Counted from the first letter of the stretch, positions 34,457-43,951 are shown. The stretch is DNA of 64,000 bases from Streptomyces sp. L2 (GCF_004124325.1 NZ_QBDT01000001.1:7068001-7132000), one strand, 5' to 3'. Numbers and translations: made by a program. Notes: generated from the letters alone by a model not told the origin.

Positions 34457-35037
34457 CACTGGCGGCCGCGCGGCAGGCGGTCCCGGCCGGGGGCGGAGAC
34501 ATGCAGGACCTGGAAGAGGTCGCCCTCGGCCTTGGGAGTGTCGTGCTCCCAGAGGGAGAAGTGCACCAGTTCCCAGCGGTGCGGATCCACCGCCGTCGCG
34601 GCGAGCACCGCACCGTCCTCGCCGGCCAGCCGGCGTGTCTCGGCGACGGCCTCCTCCATCAGTACGGCCAACTCGACGCCGTCCGGCACCGGTTGCCGCC
34701 GTCGTACGGCGAACGCCGTGAGGCCGGGTGCGCCGCGGCCCTCCTCGTGGGCGAGCCCGGTCCACTGCCGCACCGCGGGCCGTCCGAAGTCGCCGACCAG
34801 CCGCTGGAAGGCGCCGCCCCACAGGAAGCGGTTCATGCCCTCCACGCTGTTCCACAGGTAGAACGGCGTGTACTGGTTCACCGGTGAGCCGTGCCTGCCG
34901 CGCTCCCGCATCAGGTAGGTCTTGAGGCCGAGCCCGTCCCAGTCGTCGAGCAGGTGCCCGACCCGGGCGACCCGGCCCCGGATGATGTCCATGTCGTAGT
35001 CGGCGGGGAGGGTCAACTCGTACTGCATGGCGTGCAT
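34453..35037 (-). CDS. DUF4865 family protein
   Basis: A 194-residue soluble protein starting MHAMQYELTLPADYDMDIIR, the characteristic N-terminus of DUF4865, followed by YTPFYLWNSVEGMNRFLWGG. The fold is ferredoxin-like in appearance (alternating strands and helices), reminiscent of EthD or monooxygenase-like dimeric barrels, but function is not established. It lies between a TetR gene (32-base gap) and the phosphotriesterase (4-base overlap), forming a three-gene operon probably induced by a ligand that both enzymes process. Confidence 0.85.
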   Translation of the reverse strand: MHAMQYELTLPADYDMDIIRGRVARVGHLLDDWDGLGLKTYLMRERGRHGSPVNQYTPFYLWNSVEGMNRFLWGGAFQRLVGDFGRPAVRQWTGLAHEEGRGAPGLTAFAVRRRQPVPDGVELAVLMEEAVAETRRLAGEDGAVLAATAVDPHRWELVHFSLWEHDTPKAEGDLFQVLHVSAPGRDRLPRGRQW

Positions 35038-35069
35038 GAGGAAGCCTTTCTCCGGGGCGGAGGGTCAAC

Positions 35070-35645
35070 TCAGTTCGTCTGCGGGCAGGTTCGGGGCGCC
35101 AGCAGGGACAGCAGGCCCCGGACGCCCGCGTCGAACGCGGCGGGGGAGCCGGCGGCGCGGGCCAGGACGTAGCCGCCCTGGACCGTCGCGAGGACGGCGG
35201 CGCCGATCTGCCCGCCGTCCAGATCGGGCGCGAACTGCCCGTCCCGCTTGCCCTCTTCGACGATCGCCGCGATCCGGTCGCGGATCGCCGCGATCGTCTC
35301 GTCGACCGGTGCCCGCAGCTCCTCGCTGGCGATGACGTCCGGGTCCATGGTCAGCCGGCCGATCGGGCAGCCGCGCAGCACGTCGCGCTCGCGCAGCAGG
35401 TACGCCTCGATCCGCTCGTACGGCGTCCCGGGCCCGTCCAGAACACCCTCCGCCGCGGCCCGGAGTTCCTCCGCGGTCCGGCGGATCGCCGCCAGGGCCA
35501 GATCCGGCTTGCCCTTGAAGTGGTGGTACATGCTGCCCTGGCCGGCCTCCGCGCGCTCCAGGATGGCCTTGGGGCTCGTGCCGACGTAGCCCCGCTCCCA
35601 CAGCAGCTCGCGCGTGGACTCGATCAGTCGCTCCGGGGTGCTCAT
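35070..35645 (-). CDS. TetR family regulator of the DUF4865/phosphotriesterase operon
   Basis: A 191-residue repressor with helix-turn-helix GYVGTSPKAILERAEAGQGS and MYHHFKGKPDLALAAI, then a C-terminal domain containing RGCPIGRLTMDPDV, typical of the group annotated TetR_C_13/YxaF/LmrA-like. It is the first gene of the operon and a clear palindrome lies nine bases before its ATG, so autorepression is expected. Confidence 0.92.
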   Translation of the reverse strand: MSTPERLIESTRELLWERGYVGTSPKAILERAEAGQGSMYHHFKGKPDLALAAIRRTAEELRAAAEGVLDGPGTPYERIEAYLLRERDVLRGCPIGRLTMDPDVIASEELRAPVDETIAAIRDRIAAIVEEGKRDGQFAPDLDGGQIGAAVLATVQGGYVLARAAGSPAAFDAGVRGLLSLLAPRTCPQTN

Positions 35646-35653
35646 GCCGCAAC

Positions 35654-35673
35654 TGTACATACTAGTAGTTACA
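35654..35673. promoter_or_regulatory. Operator of the TetR-DUF4865-phosphotriesterase operon
   Basis: TGTACATACTAGTAGTTACA is a 20-bp imperfect palindrome (eight matched positions per side out of ten) with a TACTAGTA centre, immediately upstream of the TetR ATG. The AT-rich composition against a GC-rich background supports a regulatory site. Confidence 0.75.
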
Positions 35674-35825
35674 ATCCGCCAGTCTCCTGGGAGCAGCCAG
35701 GACGGAGCCATGTACTCCCCGGGAGGTACGCACAGTGCCGCCGGCCGCACGACGACCCGGACCCCCTGCCGGAGGGAGCCTCGGGACATACCCCAAGACC
35801 CTGCGGACGACGGAGATGAACCGAC

Positions 35826-36116
35826 ATGCAGACCCTGGCGAACTGGGACGGCGGACCCGGCCCGTGGATCCTGTTCTTCCCGCTGATCTGGGCGGCCGTC
35901 GGGATCGGCGCCGTCACCCTCCTGCGCCGCACCGCCTGGCGCGGCCGGGGCGGCCCCTGGCGGACCGTGGACGGCGGCCGCCCGGCCGGTGACTCGCCGC
36001 TGGCGGTCCTCGGCCGCCGCTTCGCCTCCGGCGAGATCGACGAGGACGAGTACTGGCGCCGGCTGTCCGTCCTGGAGGAGCAGTTCGGCCGCACCGGCAA
36101 GGGCGGTGCGGCATGA
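35826..36116 (+). CDS. SHOCT domain membrane protein
   Basis: A 96-residue protein with one membrane helix (about residues 13-35, WILFFPLIWAAVGIGAVTLL) and a C-terminal SHOCT motif, PLAVLGRRFASGEIDEDEYW, that ends many small actinobacterial proteins and is thought to mediate oligomerisation. It overlaps the ATPase gene by ATGA and is the first gene of the exporter operon, possibly an accessory part of that complex. Confidence 0.85.
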   Translation: MQTLANWDGGPGPWILFFPLIWAAVGIGAVTLLRRTAWRGRGGPWRTVDGGRPAGDSPLAVLGRRFASGEIDEDEYWRRLSVLEEQFGRTGKGGAA

Positions 36117-36862
36117 CCACGGCGACCGCGCTGCGGACGGCCGCCCGGGTGGCCGGCGCGGTGAAGGTGTACGGCGGTGGCGACACCGCCGTACGCGCCC
36201 TGGACGGCGTGGACGTGGACTTTCCCGCCGGCCGCTTCACCGCGATCATGGGCCCCTCGGGCTCCGGCAAATCCACCCTCATGCACTGCGCCGCCGGCCT
36301 CGACACCCTCACCTCGGGCGCCGCCTACATCGGCGACACCGAACTCGGCGCGCTCGACGACCGCCGGCTGACCCTGCTGCGCCGCGACCGGGTCGGCTTC
36401 GTCTTCCAGGCGTTCAACCTGGTGCCGACGCTGACGGTCGAGGAGAACATCACGCTGCCGCTGGACCTGGCCGGCCGGCGCGGCGACCGCGAGTGGATCG
36501 ACGCGCTCGTCGACGTCGTCGGACTGCGCGACCGGCTGCACCACCGGCCCACCGAACTCTCGGGCGGCCAGCAGCAACGCGTCGCCGTCGCCCGCGCGTT
36601 CGCGGGCCGCCCCGACGTCGTCTTCGCGGACGAGCCGACCGGCAACCTCGACTCCCGCTCCGGCCAGGAGGTCCTCGGCCTCCTCGGCCGGGCCGTACGG
36701 CGGACCGGCCGCACCGTCGTCATGGTCACTCACGACCCGGTCGCCGCCGCGCACGCGGACGAGGTGCTCTTCCTCGCCGACGGGCGGCTGGTCGACCGGA
36801 TGCCGTCGCCGACCGCCGACACGGTCCTGGACCGGATGAAAGCCTTCGAGGTGGGGTCATGA
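36113..36862 (+). CDS. ABC transporter ATP-binding protein, MacB/LolD type
   Basis: A 249-residue ATPase. Walker A is [10 protein letters not shown], the Q-loop [13 protein letters not shown], the signature [15 protein letters not shown], Walker [13 protein letters not shown] and the H-loop [29 protein letters not shown] is typical of the MacB/LolD class, which powers FtsX-type permeases for lipoprotein or drug extrusion from the membrane. It couples to the permease by ATGA. Confidence 0.94.
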   Translation: MTTATALRTAARVAGAVKVYGGGDTAVRALDGVDVDFPAGRFTAIMGPSGSGKSTLMHCAAGLDTLTSGAAYIGDTELGALDDRRLTLLRRDRVGFVFQAFNLVPTLTVEENITLPLDLAGRRGDREWIDALVDVVGLRDRLHHRPTELSGGQQQRVAVARAFAGRPDVVFADEPTGNLDSRSGQEVLGLLGRAVRRTGRTVVMVTHDPVAAAHADEVLFLADGRLVDRMPSPTADTVLDRMKAFEVGS

Positions 36863-39420
36863 ACTCCTCGTTCCGCATCGGCCTCACCTCGCTGCGCACC
36901 CACCGGCGGCGCTTCGCCGGCACCTTCTTCGCCGTATTCCTGGGCGTCGCCTTCCTGGCCGGCACCCTCGTCATGGGCGACACGCTGCGCGCCAGTTTCG
37001 ACACCATGTTCGGTGAGGCCACCAGCGGCACGGACGTCGTCGTGCGCGGCGCCGACGCCATCACGACTCCGGGAGAGGCCCAGGGCGTACGACGGCCCGT
37101 CGACACGTCGCTGGTGAAGACCATCGAGCGCGTTCCGGGCGTGGCCGCCGCCGCACCGGACATCCAGGGCGCGGGCCAACTCGTCGGCTCCGACGGCAAG
37201 CCGGTCGGCGGTCAGGGCCCGCCCACCGTCGCGGGCAACTGGATCACCGACAAGCAGCTCAACCCGTACCGGCTGGCCGAGGGCCGCGCCCCCGCCCGGT
37301 CCGGCGACGTGGTGGTCAACCGGGGTGCCGCCGAGAAGGGCGGCCTCAAGATCGGCGACACCACCATCCTGCGCACCCCGGACCCCGTACGGGTGAGGAT
37401 CGTCGGTCTCGCCACCTTCGGCGGGCAGGACGGCATGGCCCAGGTGACCTACACCGGCATGACCCGGGCCGACGCCGAGAAGTACCTCACGGCGCGGCCG
37501 GGGCAGGCGGCGAGCATCGAGGTCCGGGCCGTGCCCGGCGTCGGCCCGCAGGATTTGGTGAAGCGGCTGGCCCCGGTGCTGCCCGGGGGAGTCGAGGCGA
37601 TCACCGGTCAGCAGGCGGCACAGGAGAACACCGACATGATCTCCAGCCAGTTCCTGACCCTCTTCACGACCCTCCTGCTCGTCTTCTCCGGCATCGCCCT
37701 GCTCGTGGCGACCTTCTCCATCCACAACACGTTCGCCATCGTCGTCGCCCAACGCGCCCGTGAGAACGCCCTGTTGCGCGCGCTCGGCGCCTCCCGCCGG
37801 CAGGTGTCCGCAGCCGCTCTCGCCGAGGCGGCCGTCGTCGCCGTCGCCGCCTCACTGGCCGGACTCGCGGGCGGCATCGGCATCGCCGCCGGCCTCCAGG
37901 CGCTCTTCCCGGCGATCGGATTCCCCTTCCCCGGCGGCACCCTGGTCCTCACCGCCCTGTCCATGACCCTGCCGCTCGCCGTCGGCGTGGCCGTCTGCCT
38001 GGGCTCCGCACTGCTGCCAGCCGTACGCGCCGGACGCACCGCCCCGCTGGCGGCCCTGCGCGAGACGGCCGTCGACTCCTCCGGAGCCTCACGCGGGCGC
38101 ACGGTCGCCGGCACGGCCCTCGGGGCGGCGGCCCTGCTGACGACGCTCACCGGCGTCCTGGACACCCCGTCCGTATGGCTCGCGGCGCTCGGCGCGCTGC
38201 TCGCCCTGGCGTCCTTCGTGGTCCTCGGCCCGGTCGCCGCCTCCACCGCCGTACGACTCCTCGGCAGCCCGCTGGGCAGGCTGCGCGGGGTCACCGGCCG
38301 ACTCGCCCGCCGCAACGCGCTGCGCAGCCCCCGGCGGACCGCCGCCACCGCGAGCGCGCTGATGATCGGCGTGGCCGTCGTGTCCCTGTTCACCGTGTTC
38401 GGTGCCTCGCTGAAGGCAACCATGGACCGGACGGTGTCCCGGTCCTTCGCGGGCGACGTCGCCGTCAGCGCCCCGTCCTTCGGCGCGGGCGGCAGCGGGC
38501 TGAGCCCCGGGCTGGCTCCCGCCCTGCAGCGGCTGCCCCAGGTCGGTACCGCCGTCGGACTCGGCCGTGGTGTCGCCGAGGTCGACGGCAGGGGCAGGGC
38601 GCTGACCGTCACCGACCCCGCCGCGCTCGCCCGCACCTTCGACCTCGGCACCGTCACGGGCTCCCTGCGCCACCTCGGCACCGACGGCATCGCGCTCACC
38701 CGGGCCGAGGCCGGCGAGCAGGGCCTGCGCACCGGGGACAGCGCACGCCTGACCTTCACCGACGGCAGCACCAAGGTGTTCACGGTCCGGGCGGTCTACG
38801 GCCAGTCGGAACTCGCCGGCGACTACGTCATCACCCGGGCCGCGTGGGCCCCGCACCGCACCCAGGACTCCGACAGGCTGGTCGCCGTCACCTTCAAGCC
38901 GGGGGTGAGCACCGGCGCGGGCAAGGCCGCGGTGCGCACGGTGGCCGACCGCTACGGCAACCCGGAGGTGCAGACTCGCGCGGAGTACGCGCAGTCCTCG
39001 GCCGGCGGGATCGACATGATGCTGACGCTGGTCTACGCGCTGCTCGCCCTCGCGGTCGCCATCGCCCTGCTCGGCATCGCCAACACCCTGACCCTCGCGG
39101 TCCACGAGCGCACCAGGGAACTGGGGCTGCTGCGGGCCGTAGGCCAGACCCGCGCCCAGCTCCGGGCCATGGTCCGCTGGGAGTCGGTCCTGGTCGCCGC
39201 GTTCGGCACGGCCGGCGGGCTCGGTCTCGGCGCCTTCCTCGGCTGGGTCCTGGTACAGGCCTCCGACGGCGCGAGCGACACCGCGTTCGCCTTCGCGCTG
39301 CCTCCGGCCCGCCTCGCCGTCGTAGCCCTCATCGGCCTCCTCTCAGGCGCCCTGGCAGCCCTCCGCCCGGCGCGCAGAGCAGCCCGGTTGGACGTGCTCC
39401 GAGCGATCGCCACGGACTGA
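36859..39420 (+). CDS. FtsX-like ABC permease
   Basis: An 853-residue permease with two FtsX/MacB repeats. Each half has an N-terminal helix (first at about 20-40), a large external domain and three helices; the paired sequences VVAQRARENALLRALGASRR and LAVHERTRELGLLRAVGQTR mark the coupling helices of the two halves. It pairs with the ATPase upstream to form a type VII (mechanotransmission) ABC transporter that acts on envelope substrates rather than importing. Last gene of the operon; a strong terminator follows 250 bases later. Confidence 0.93.
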   Translation: MNSSFRIGLTSLRTHRRRFAGTFFAVFLGVAFLAGTLVMGDTLRASFDTMFGEATSGTDVVVRGADAITTPGEAQGVRRPVDTSLVKTIERVPGVAAAAPDIQGAGQLVGSDGKPVGGQGPPTVAGNWITDKQLNPYRLAEGRAPARSGDVVVNRGAAEKGGLKIGDTTILRTPDPVRVRIVGLATFGGQDGMAQVTYTGMTRADAEKYLTARPGQAASIEVRAVPGVGPQDLVKRLAPVLPGGVEAITGQQAAQENTDMISSQFLTLFTTLLLVFSGIALLVATFSIHNTFAIVVAQRARENALLRALGASRRQVSAAALAEAAVVAVAASLAGLAGGIGIAAGLQALFPAIGFPFPGGTLVLTALSMTLPLAVGVAVCLGSALLPAVRAGRTAPLAALRETAVDSSGASRGRTVAGTALGAAALLTTLTGVLDTPSVWLAALGALLALASFVVLGPVAASTAVRLLGSPLGRLRGVTGRLARRNALRSPRRTAATASALMIGVAVVSLFTVFGASLKATMDRTVSRSFAGDVAVSAPSFGAGGSGLSPGLAPALQRLPQVGTAVGLGRGVAEVDGRGRALTVTDPAALARTFDLGTVTGSLRHLGTDGIALTRAEAGEQGLRTGDSARLTFTDGSTKVFTVRAVYGQSELAGDYVITRAAWAPHRTQDSDRLVAVTFKPGVSTGAGKAAVRTVADRYGNPEVQTRAEYAQSSAGGIDMMLTLVYALLALAVAIALLGIANTLTLAVHERTRELGLLRAVGQTRAQLRAMVRWESVLVAAFGTAGGLGLGAFLGWVLVQASDGASDTAFAFALPPARLAVVALIGLLSGALAALRPARRAARLDVLRAIATD

Positions 39421-39859
39421 GGGGGGCGCGGGTGGGCACGGAACCGCCCGAGACCTTCCCGGCCGGACCGCATCAGCACACTCCCGGCCCGGCGGACACC
39501 CACCCGGCCCGGCCGGGCCCGGCGGCAGGAGGTCCGGCGGCGGGCCCGGCCGCGAGGGGAAGGCACGAGCGGCCCGCGACCGGCCGCGCCTCCGAGGCCG
39601 GCGGCCAGGCCCGACGCCCGGCCGGGCCGAGAAACGCCCGGCCGGCTTCAACACCTTTCGGCCCTGCTGAACACCGCGCGGGCGGCGGGTCGTCGTGACC
39701 CGCCGCCCGCGCGGTGTTTCAGCGGTCTCACCGGCTGCGCGCTGCAGGCGGCTTCCCGGGCGTGGGGCGCGTGCGGCGGACCTCCGGCCCGACCGCAGGC
39801 GCGCCTCGCCGCTCACCCGCCCCGGGCGCCTCGCTCCCGCCCGAGCGCCGCAGGCGGTC
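39421..39859. other. Long GC-rich intergenic region
   Basis: 439 bases after the permease operon. The first 240 bases are low-complexity CGGCCCGGCC-type sequence without a credible gene. The strong terminator hairpin at 39670-39718 is the only clear element, followed by 140 bases before the end of the convergent RsbW-like gene. Confidence 0.65.
39670..39718. terminator. Very strong bidirectional terminator hairpin
   Basis: A perfect 22-bp stem runs from AACACCGCGCGGG through GGCGGGTC and pairs with its complement at 39697-39718 around a GTCGT loop. It has A-A and T-T at its outer ends, so it can work in both directions, serving the ABC operon on one strand and the RsbW-like gene on the other. 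Confidence 0.88.
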
Positions 39860-40444
39860 TCAGCCCGGGACGGCCGACCGGGCGGGCGTGGGGGCCGCGG
39901 CCTCGGCGTGGGCGACGGCCGGGGCCGCGGCCGGTACGGTGGCCGGGGTCGGCTGGACCTCGACGAAGCGCGGGGCGGACGGCTGCGCCTCGGTGCGGCG
40001 CGGGGTGCGGGCCGGCTGCCTGCGGGCCACGGGTGCGGCCGGCAGGGTGAACCAGACGGTCTTGCCGCTGTCGCCGTCCGGACGCGCGCCCCAGCTCTCG
40101 CTCATCGCGGCGACCATCGCCAGCCCCCGCCCGCAGGTGGCCATCGGCGCGATGTCGGCCGCGTCGGACACCTCGGCCACCACCGGAAGGCGCGGATCGT
40201 GGTCGCGCACCGACACCGTGAGCCGGTCGGGGCGCAGCTCCAGCTCGACCGTGCACGACTTGTCCGGCTGGGCGTGCCGGTGCACGTTGCTGAGCAACTC
40301 GGTCACACCGAGCGCGGCGCGGTCTATCAACGGGTCCATATGCCAGTAGCGCAACTGCGCAGATACGATTCTGCGGACCTGGCCGATCCGCGACGGCAGG
40401 GCTTGGAGCTCCACCGTGCAGTGCCTGCTTGGGTGACTGATCAC
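39860..40444 (-). CDS. RsbW-like anti-sigma/serine kinase ATP-binding protein
   Basis: A 194-residue protein of the GHKL ATPase group from a GTG with GGGGAG upstream. The N-box is ELLSNVHRHA, the G1 box VRDHDPRLP and the G2 box GRGLAMVAAM. Streptomyces has dozens of such RsbW/SpoIIAB-like proteins acting as anti-sigma kinases or signalling ATPases. An alanine/proline-rich tail of about 50 residues follows the domain. No sigma factor or anti-sigma antagonist gene is adjacent. Confidence 0.87.
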   Translation of the reverse strand: MISHPSRHCTVELQALPSRIGQVRRIVSAQLRYWHMDPLIDRAALGVTELLSNVHRHAQPDKSCTVELELRPDRLTVSVRDHDPRLPVVAEVSDAADIAPMATCGRGLAMVAAMSESWGARPDGDSGKTVWFTLPAAPVARRQPARTPRRTEAQPSAPRFVEVQPTPATVPAAAPAVAHAEAAAPTPARSAVPG

Positions 40445-40650
40445 GGCTGCGACTCCCCGATGCAGAGGTCCGGACGAACCGGAGGAACACGGAGAACAAC
40501 GGATCCAGCAGGGAGCTTGCGTCCAAACGTCCGCCTGCTGTCATGGCCGGCGGGCTGGTTCGCAGCGTTATCGCCGGTAAACCCAGAGTGACGTGAGACC
40601 AGCGTGACGTAGCGCACGCGCTCCCGCAACTCGCCACGACGGCGGGCCGC

Positions 40651-40974
40651 TCAGCCGCCACGTCCGGCGGCCCGGCGCACCGCCTCGATGAACCGCCGCG
40701 CGGCGGGCGGCCCCGGCTCGCCCGGAGCGGGGTCGTGGTCGCCCAGGGTCAGCAGGTACCGCTTGCCGTTGAGGTCGGCCAGCGCGCGGTCGTCCGCCGC
40801 GAACCACGGTTTGGACGCGCGCACCGCCTGCACGGGCGCGCTGTCGATCTCACTGCCGTAGCTGGTGAGCAACTCCAGCCTGCCGTCGTTGATCCGGACC
40901 TGTCCGGCCCGGGTGAGCGAACGCAGCCGTTTGCCGATCCGCACGCCCATGGCCGTGAACTCCGGCTCCGCCAT
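40651..40974 (-). CDS. Small hypothetical protein
   Basis: A 107-residue basic, soluble protein from the ATG at 40974 (MAEPEFTAMGVRIGKRLRSL). It reads as a well-formed small domain: RINDGRLELLTSYGSEIDSA with alternating strands, then AVRASKPWFAADDRALADL and a helical end. I do not recognise the family with confidence; similar short proteins occur widely in Streptomyces. It lies upstream of the RsbW-like gene on the same strand with a 206-base gap. Confidence 0.65.
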   Translation of the reverse strand: MAEPEFTAMGVRIGKRLRSLTRAGQVRINDGRLELLTSYGSEIDSAPVQAVRASKPWFAADDRALADLNGKRYLLTLGDHDPAPGEPGPPAARRFIEAVRRAAGRGG

Positions 40975-41280
40975 TCCTCGCCGCCCCCTCGCGCGTCTCC
41001 CTGCGTGATCCAGTGTGCGCCCCGTGCGGGACGACCGTCCCGTCCGGAGCAGTCTGCTCCGATGCGGCGTGCTGCACCAGTACGCGCGGGGCAGGTGCGA
41101 CGAGCGCCCGGAGCACTTGGCCGAATGCGCCCCCGAATGTTTCGTACGCCTGTGCCCCAGGCCGGTCTTGGGGTGGCTCAAAGATACGTTTATGCAGGTG
41201 GGAAGTGGTGCTAAGGGTGCTTATGATCGAGGTGTCGGCCGCGCGCAGCGCCGTCGGCGACCACCCTAAGGAGCACCGCC
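40975..41280. other. Divergent region upstream of the PLP enzyme
   Basis: 306 bases containing an inverted repeat at 41045-41061 and a less GC-rich stretch near 41180-41200 (CAAAGATACGTTTATGCA) that could hold the PLP-enzyme promoter. No gene is evident. Confidence 0.6.
41045..41061. promoter_or_regulatory. Inverted repeat upstream of the PLP enzyme
   Basis: CGGAGCA and TGCTCCG are perfect 7-bp arms around GTC. It lies 70 bases upstream of the hypothetical gene's ATG and 220 bases before the PLP enzyme. It may be an operator; which gene it serves is open. Confidence 0.5.
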
Positions 41281-42405
41281 GTGAGCCCCGTCCCCCAGAT
41301 CCGCACCGGCGACACCCTCGACGTCGACCGCAGCGACGTCGCCTACCGCGACTGGCTGAAAGAAGCCGTCCGCAAGGTTCAGGCCGACGCCAACCGCTCG
41401 GCGGACACCCACCTGCTGCGCTTCCCGCTGCCCGAGCACTGGGGCATCGACCTGTACCTGAAGGACGAGTCGACGCACCCGACCGGCAGCCTCAAGCACC
41501 GCCTCGCCCGCTCGCTGTTCCTCTACGGCCTCTGCAATGGCTGGATCCGGCCGGACCGGCCGGTGATCGAGGCGTCCAGCGGTTCCACTGCCGTCTCCGA
41601 GGCCTACTTCGCCAAGCTGATCGGCGTGCCGTTCATCGCGGTGATGCCGCGCACGACGAGCGCCGAGAAGTGCCGTCTGATCGAGTTCCACGGCGGCCGG
41701 TGCCACTTCGTGGACGACTCCCGGAAGATGTACGAGGAGTCCGCCCGCCTCGCGGTGGAGACCGGCGGCCACTACATGGACCAGTTCACCTACGCCGAAC
41801 GGGCGACCGACTGGCGCGGCAACAACAACATCGCCGAGTCGATCTTCCGCCAGCTGGAGCTGGAGCGGTATCCCGAACCCGCCTGGATCGTCGCCACCGC
41901 GGGCACCGGCGGCACCTCCGCGACCCTCGCCCGCTACGTCCACTACATGCAGTACGACACCCTCGTCTGCGTCGCCGACCCGGAGAACTCCTGCTTCTTC
42001 GAGGGCTGGACCACCGGCGACCCGGACGTCGGCTGCGACTGCGGCTCCCGCATCGAGGGCATCGGCCGCCCGCGCATGGAGCCGAGCTTCGTGCCCGGCG
42101 CCATCGACCGCATGATGAAGGTGCCGGACGCGGCCAGCGTCGCCGCCGTGCGCGCCCTGGAGCGGGCCATCGGCCGCAAGGCGGGCGGCTCCACCGGCAC
42201 CGGCCTGTGGAGCGCGCTGAAGATCGTCTCCGAGATGGTCGCCCAGGGCCGCACCGGCAGCGTGGTCACCCTGCTGTGCGACCCCGGCGACCGCTACCTC
42301 GACAAGTACTACTCGGACGCGTGGCTGGCCGAACAGGGCCTCGACATCACGCCGTACACCACCGCCATCGACACCCTGCTCGCGACGGGCAGCTGGCCGG
42401 ACTGA
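41281..42405 (+). CDS. PLP-dependent cysteine synthase-like enzyme (Cds1-type)
   Basis: A 374-residue fold-type II PLP enzyme. The Schiff-base lysine is K72 in [11 protein letters not shown], the phosphate-binding loop is [12 protein letters not shown], and [20 protein letters not shown] is the substrate loop. The overall layout matches actinobacterial cysteine desulfhydrase (Cds1) better than CysK/CysM. Cds1 releases sulfide and pyruvate from cysteine. GTG start with AAGGAG upstream at good spacing. No sulfur-assimilation genes are adjacent. Confidence 0.88.
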   Translation: MSPVPQIRTGDTLDVDRSDVAYRDWLKEAVRKVQADANRSADTHLLRFPLPEHWGIDLYLKDESTHPTGSLKHRLARSLFLYGLCNGWIRPDRPVIEASSGSTAVSEAYFAKLIGVPFIAVMPRTTSAEKCRLIEFHGGRCHFVDDSRKMYEESARLAVETGGHYMDQFTYAERATDWRGNNNIAESIFRQLELERYPEPAWIVATAGTGGTSATLARYVHYMQYDTLVCVADPENSCFFEGWTTGDPDVGCDCGSRIEGIGRPRMEPSFVPGAIDRMMKVPDAASVAAVRALERAIGRKAGGSTGTGLWSALKIVSEMVAQGRTGSVVTLLCDPGDRYLDKYYSDAWLAEQGLDITPYTTAIDTLLATGSWPD

Positions 42406-42420
42406 CGCCGCGGCCGGAAC

Positions 42421-42885
42421 CTAACCGGCGAGCCGGCGCTCCAGGGCGCGGGCCGCGTCCCGGAAGGCGCGGCCCACGCCCGGACGGACCAGGCGCCACA
42501 GAAGACGGAACGCGGCGGTCCCGTCCAGAGCGAAGGTCATCCGGATCCGGGTCCCGCCGGCGGCCGGGGTGAGCTGCCACTCCTCGACCCAGGCGCGGGC
42601 CCCCGGCGCGTTGGTCACGTCGACGCGGTACGCGTACACCTCCGGTGCCTTCGCCACCAGCACCGACTCCTCGAAGCGGGTACCGCCCCGCAGCCGGACC
42701 TCGCGCCCGCCCTCGGTCGGACGGGCCGAGGTCACCGCCGAGAACCACTCCGGCCAGCCGGACACGTCCTCGGCGAGCGCGCGGAACACCGCCTCCGGAG
42801 CGGCGGCGACGTCCCGGGTGAACACGAGCCGTACCGGCGCGGTCCCGACGAAGTCGATCCCCACCGGGCGCAGACGACGAGCCAT
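42421..42885 (-). CDS. SRPBCC/polyketide cyclase-like protein
   Basis: A 154-residue soluble protein of the START/SRPBCC fold. VRLVFTRDVAAAPEAVFRAL followed by WPEWFSAVTSA is the N-terminal signature, then EEWQLTPAAGGTRIRMTF and a C-terminal helix. These proteins bind hydrophobic ligands or act as cyclases. The ATG at 42885 has AGGGGG nine to ten bases upstream and is preferred to a GTG 12 bases earlier. Convergent with the PLP enzyme and 92 bases downstream of a DeoR gene. Confidence 0.85.
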   Translation of the reverse strand: MARRLRPVGIDFVGTAPVRLVFTRDVAAAPEAVFRALAEDVSGWPEWFSAVTSARPTEGGREVRLRGGTRFEESVLVAKAPEVYAYRVDVTNAPGARAWVEEWQLTPAAGGTRIRMTFALDGTAAFRLLWRLVRPGVGRAFRDAARALERRLAG

Positions 42886-42976
42886 GAACGACGACACCCC
42901 CTGTGCAGTCCCTTGAACCGCCCGAGTCCCTCGGCAGGACCGGGAGACGACGGGGCTCAGGGTAGCTGGCGGGCCG

Positions 42977-43801
42977 TCAGATGTCGTCGTCCTCGGTCTC
43001 GCCCGCCACCACCAGCCGCAGGTGCTCGGAGATCTCCGCCCGCGCCTCGCCCGGCAGCCCGGCGTCGGTGACCAGCGTGTCCACCTGCTCCAGGGCGGCG
43101 AACGAACTCAGGCCCACCGTGCCCCACTTGGTGTGGTCGGCGACCACCACGACCCGCCGCGCCGACTGCACCAGCCGCCGGTTGGTCTCGGCCTCCGCGA
43201 GGTTCGGCGTGGACAGGCCCGCCTCCAGCGATATGCCGTGTACGCCCAGGAAGAGCAGGTCGAAGTGGAGACTGCCGATCGCCTGGTCGGCGACCGGTCC
43301 CACGAGCGAGTCGGACGGCGTGCGCACCCCGCCGGTCAGCACCACCGTGGCCGCGCCCTGCCGCTGCCCCGAGGTGCGCTGCGCCGCGTGGAAGACGTCC
43401 GCGACCCGCACCGAGTTCGTCACCACGGTCAGCTCGGGCACCTCCAGCAGGTGCTGAGCCAGCGCGTACGTCGTCGTACCGCCGGACAGGGCGATCGCCG
43501 TGCCCGGGCTGACCAGGCGGGCGGCGGAGCGCGCGATGTCCTCCTTGGCGGTCAGCTCCAGACCCGACTTGGCCTCGAACCCCGGCTCGTGCGTGCTCGC
43601 CTCGACCACCGGCACCGCGCCGCCGTGCACCTTCTCCAGCACACCCTGGCGGGCGAGCGCGTCCAGGTCGCGGCGCACGGTCATGTCCGACACGCCGAGC
43701 TTGCGGGTCAGTTCGTTGACCCGCACACCGCCCCGGCGCCGGACCTCGTCCAGGATCAGGGCGCGGCGCTGCTCCGCGAGGAGGTTCTGATTCTCGCTCA
43801 C
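42977..43801 (-). CDS. DeoR/GlpR family regulator
   Basis: A 274-residue repressor from a GTG with GGAG upstream. Helix-turn-helix: VNELTRKLGVSDMTVRRDLD; sensor domain: IALSGGTTTYALAQHLLE and TVVTNSVRVADVF. It is a distinct DeoR subgroup from the two AgaR-like proteins in this window. It is divergent from the large hydrolase gene at 44094, with an inverted repeat at 43933 between, and 92 bases upstream of the SRPBCC gene on the same strand. Confidence 0.92.
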   Translation of the reverse strand: MSENQNLLAEQRRALILDEVRRRGGVRVNELTRKLGVSDMTVRRDLDALARQGVLEKVHGGAVPVVEASTHEPGFEAKSGLELTAKEDIARSAARLVSPGTAIALSGGTTTYALAQHLLEVPELTVVTNSVRVADVFHAAQRTSGQRQGAATVVLTGGVRTPSDSLVGPVADQAIGSLHFDLLFLGVHGISLEAGLSTPNLAEAETNRRLVQSARRVVVVADHTKWGTVGLSSFAALEQVDTLVTDAGLPGEARAEISEHLRLVVAGETEDDDI

Positions 43802-43932
43802 GTACGCTCCGGTCCTTTCGCCGCCAGCCGTCCGACACACCCGTCACACCTGCCGCGACCAGGGTGTTCGGCCGTCCCCGGTGTGGGGGCGTCCCATCTT
43901 TTCACGTGGGGGCACCGGTTGCGCCATTACCC

Positions 43933-43951
43933 GGCACGAGGTGATCGTGCC
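43933..43951. promoter_or_regulatory. Inverted repeat between DeoR and hydrolase genes
   Basis: GGCACGA and TCGTGCC are perfect 7-bp arms around GGTGA, in the 292-base divergent region. A candidate operator for the DeoR protein, or an untranslated-region hairpin for the hydrolase transcript. Confidence 0.5.
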
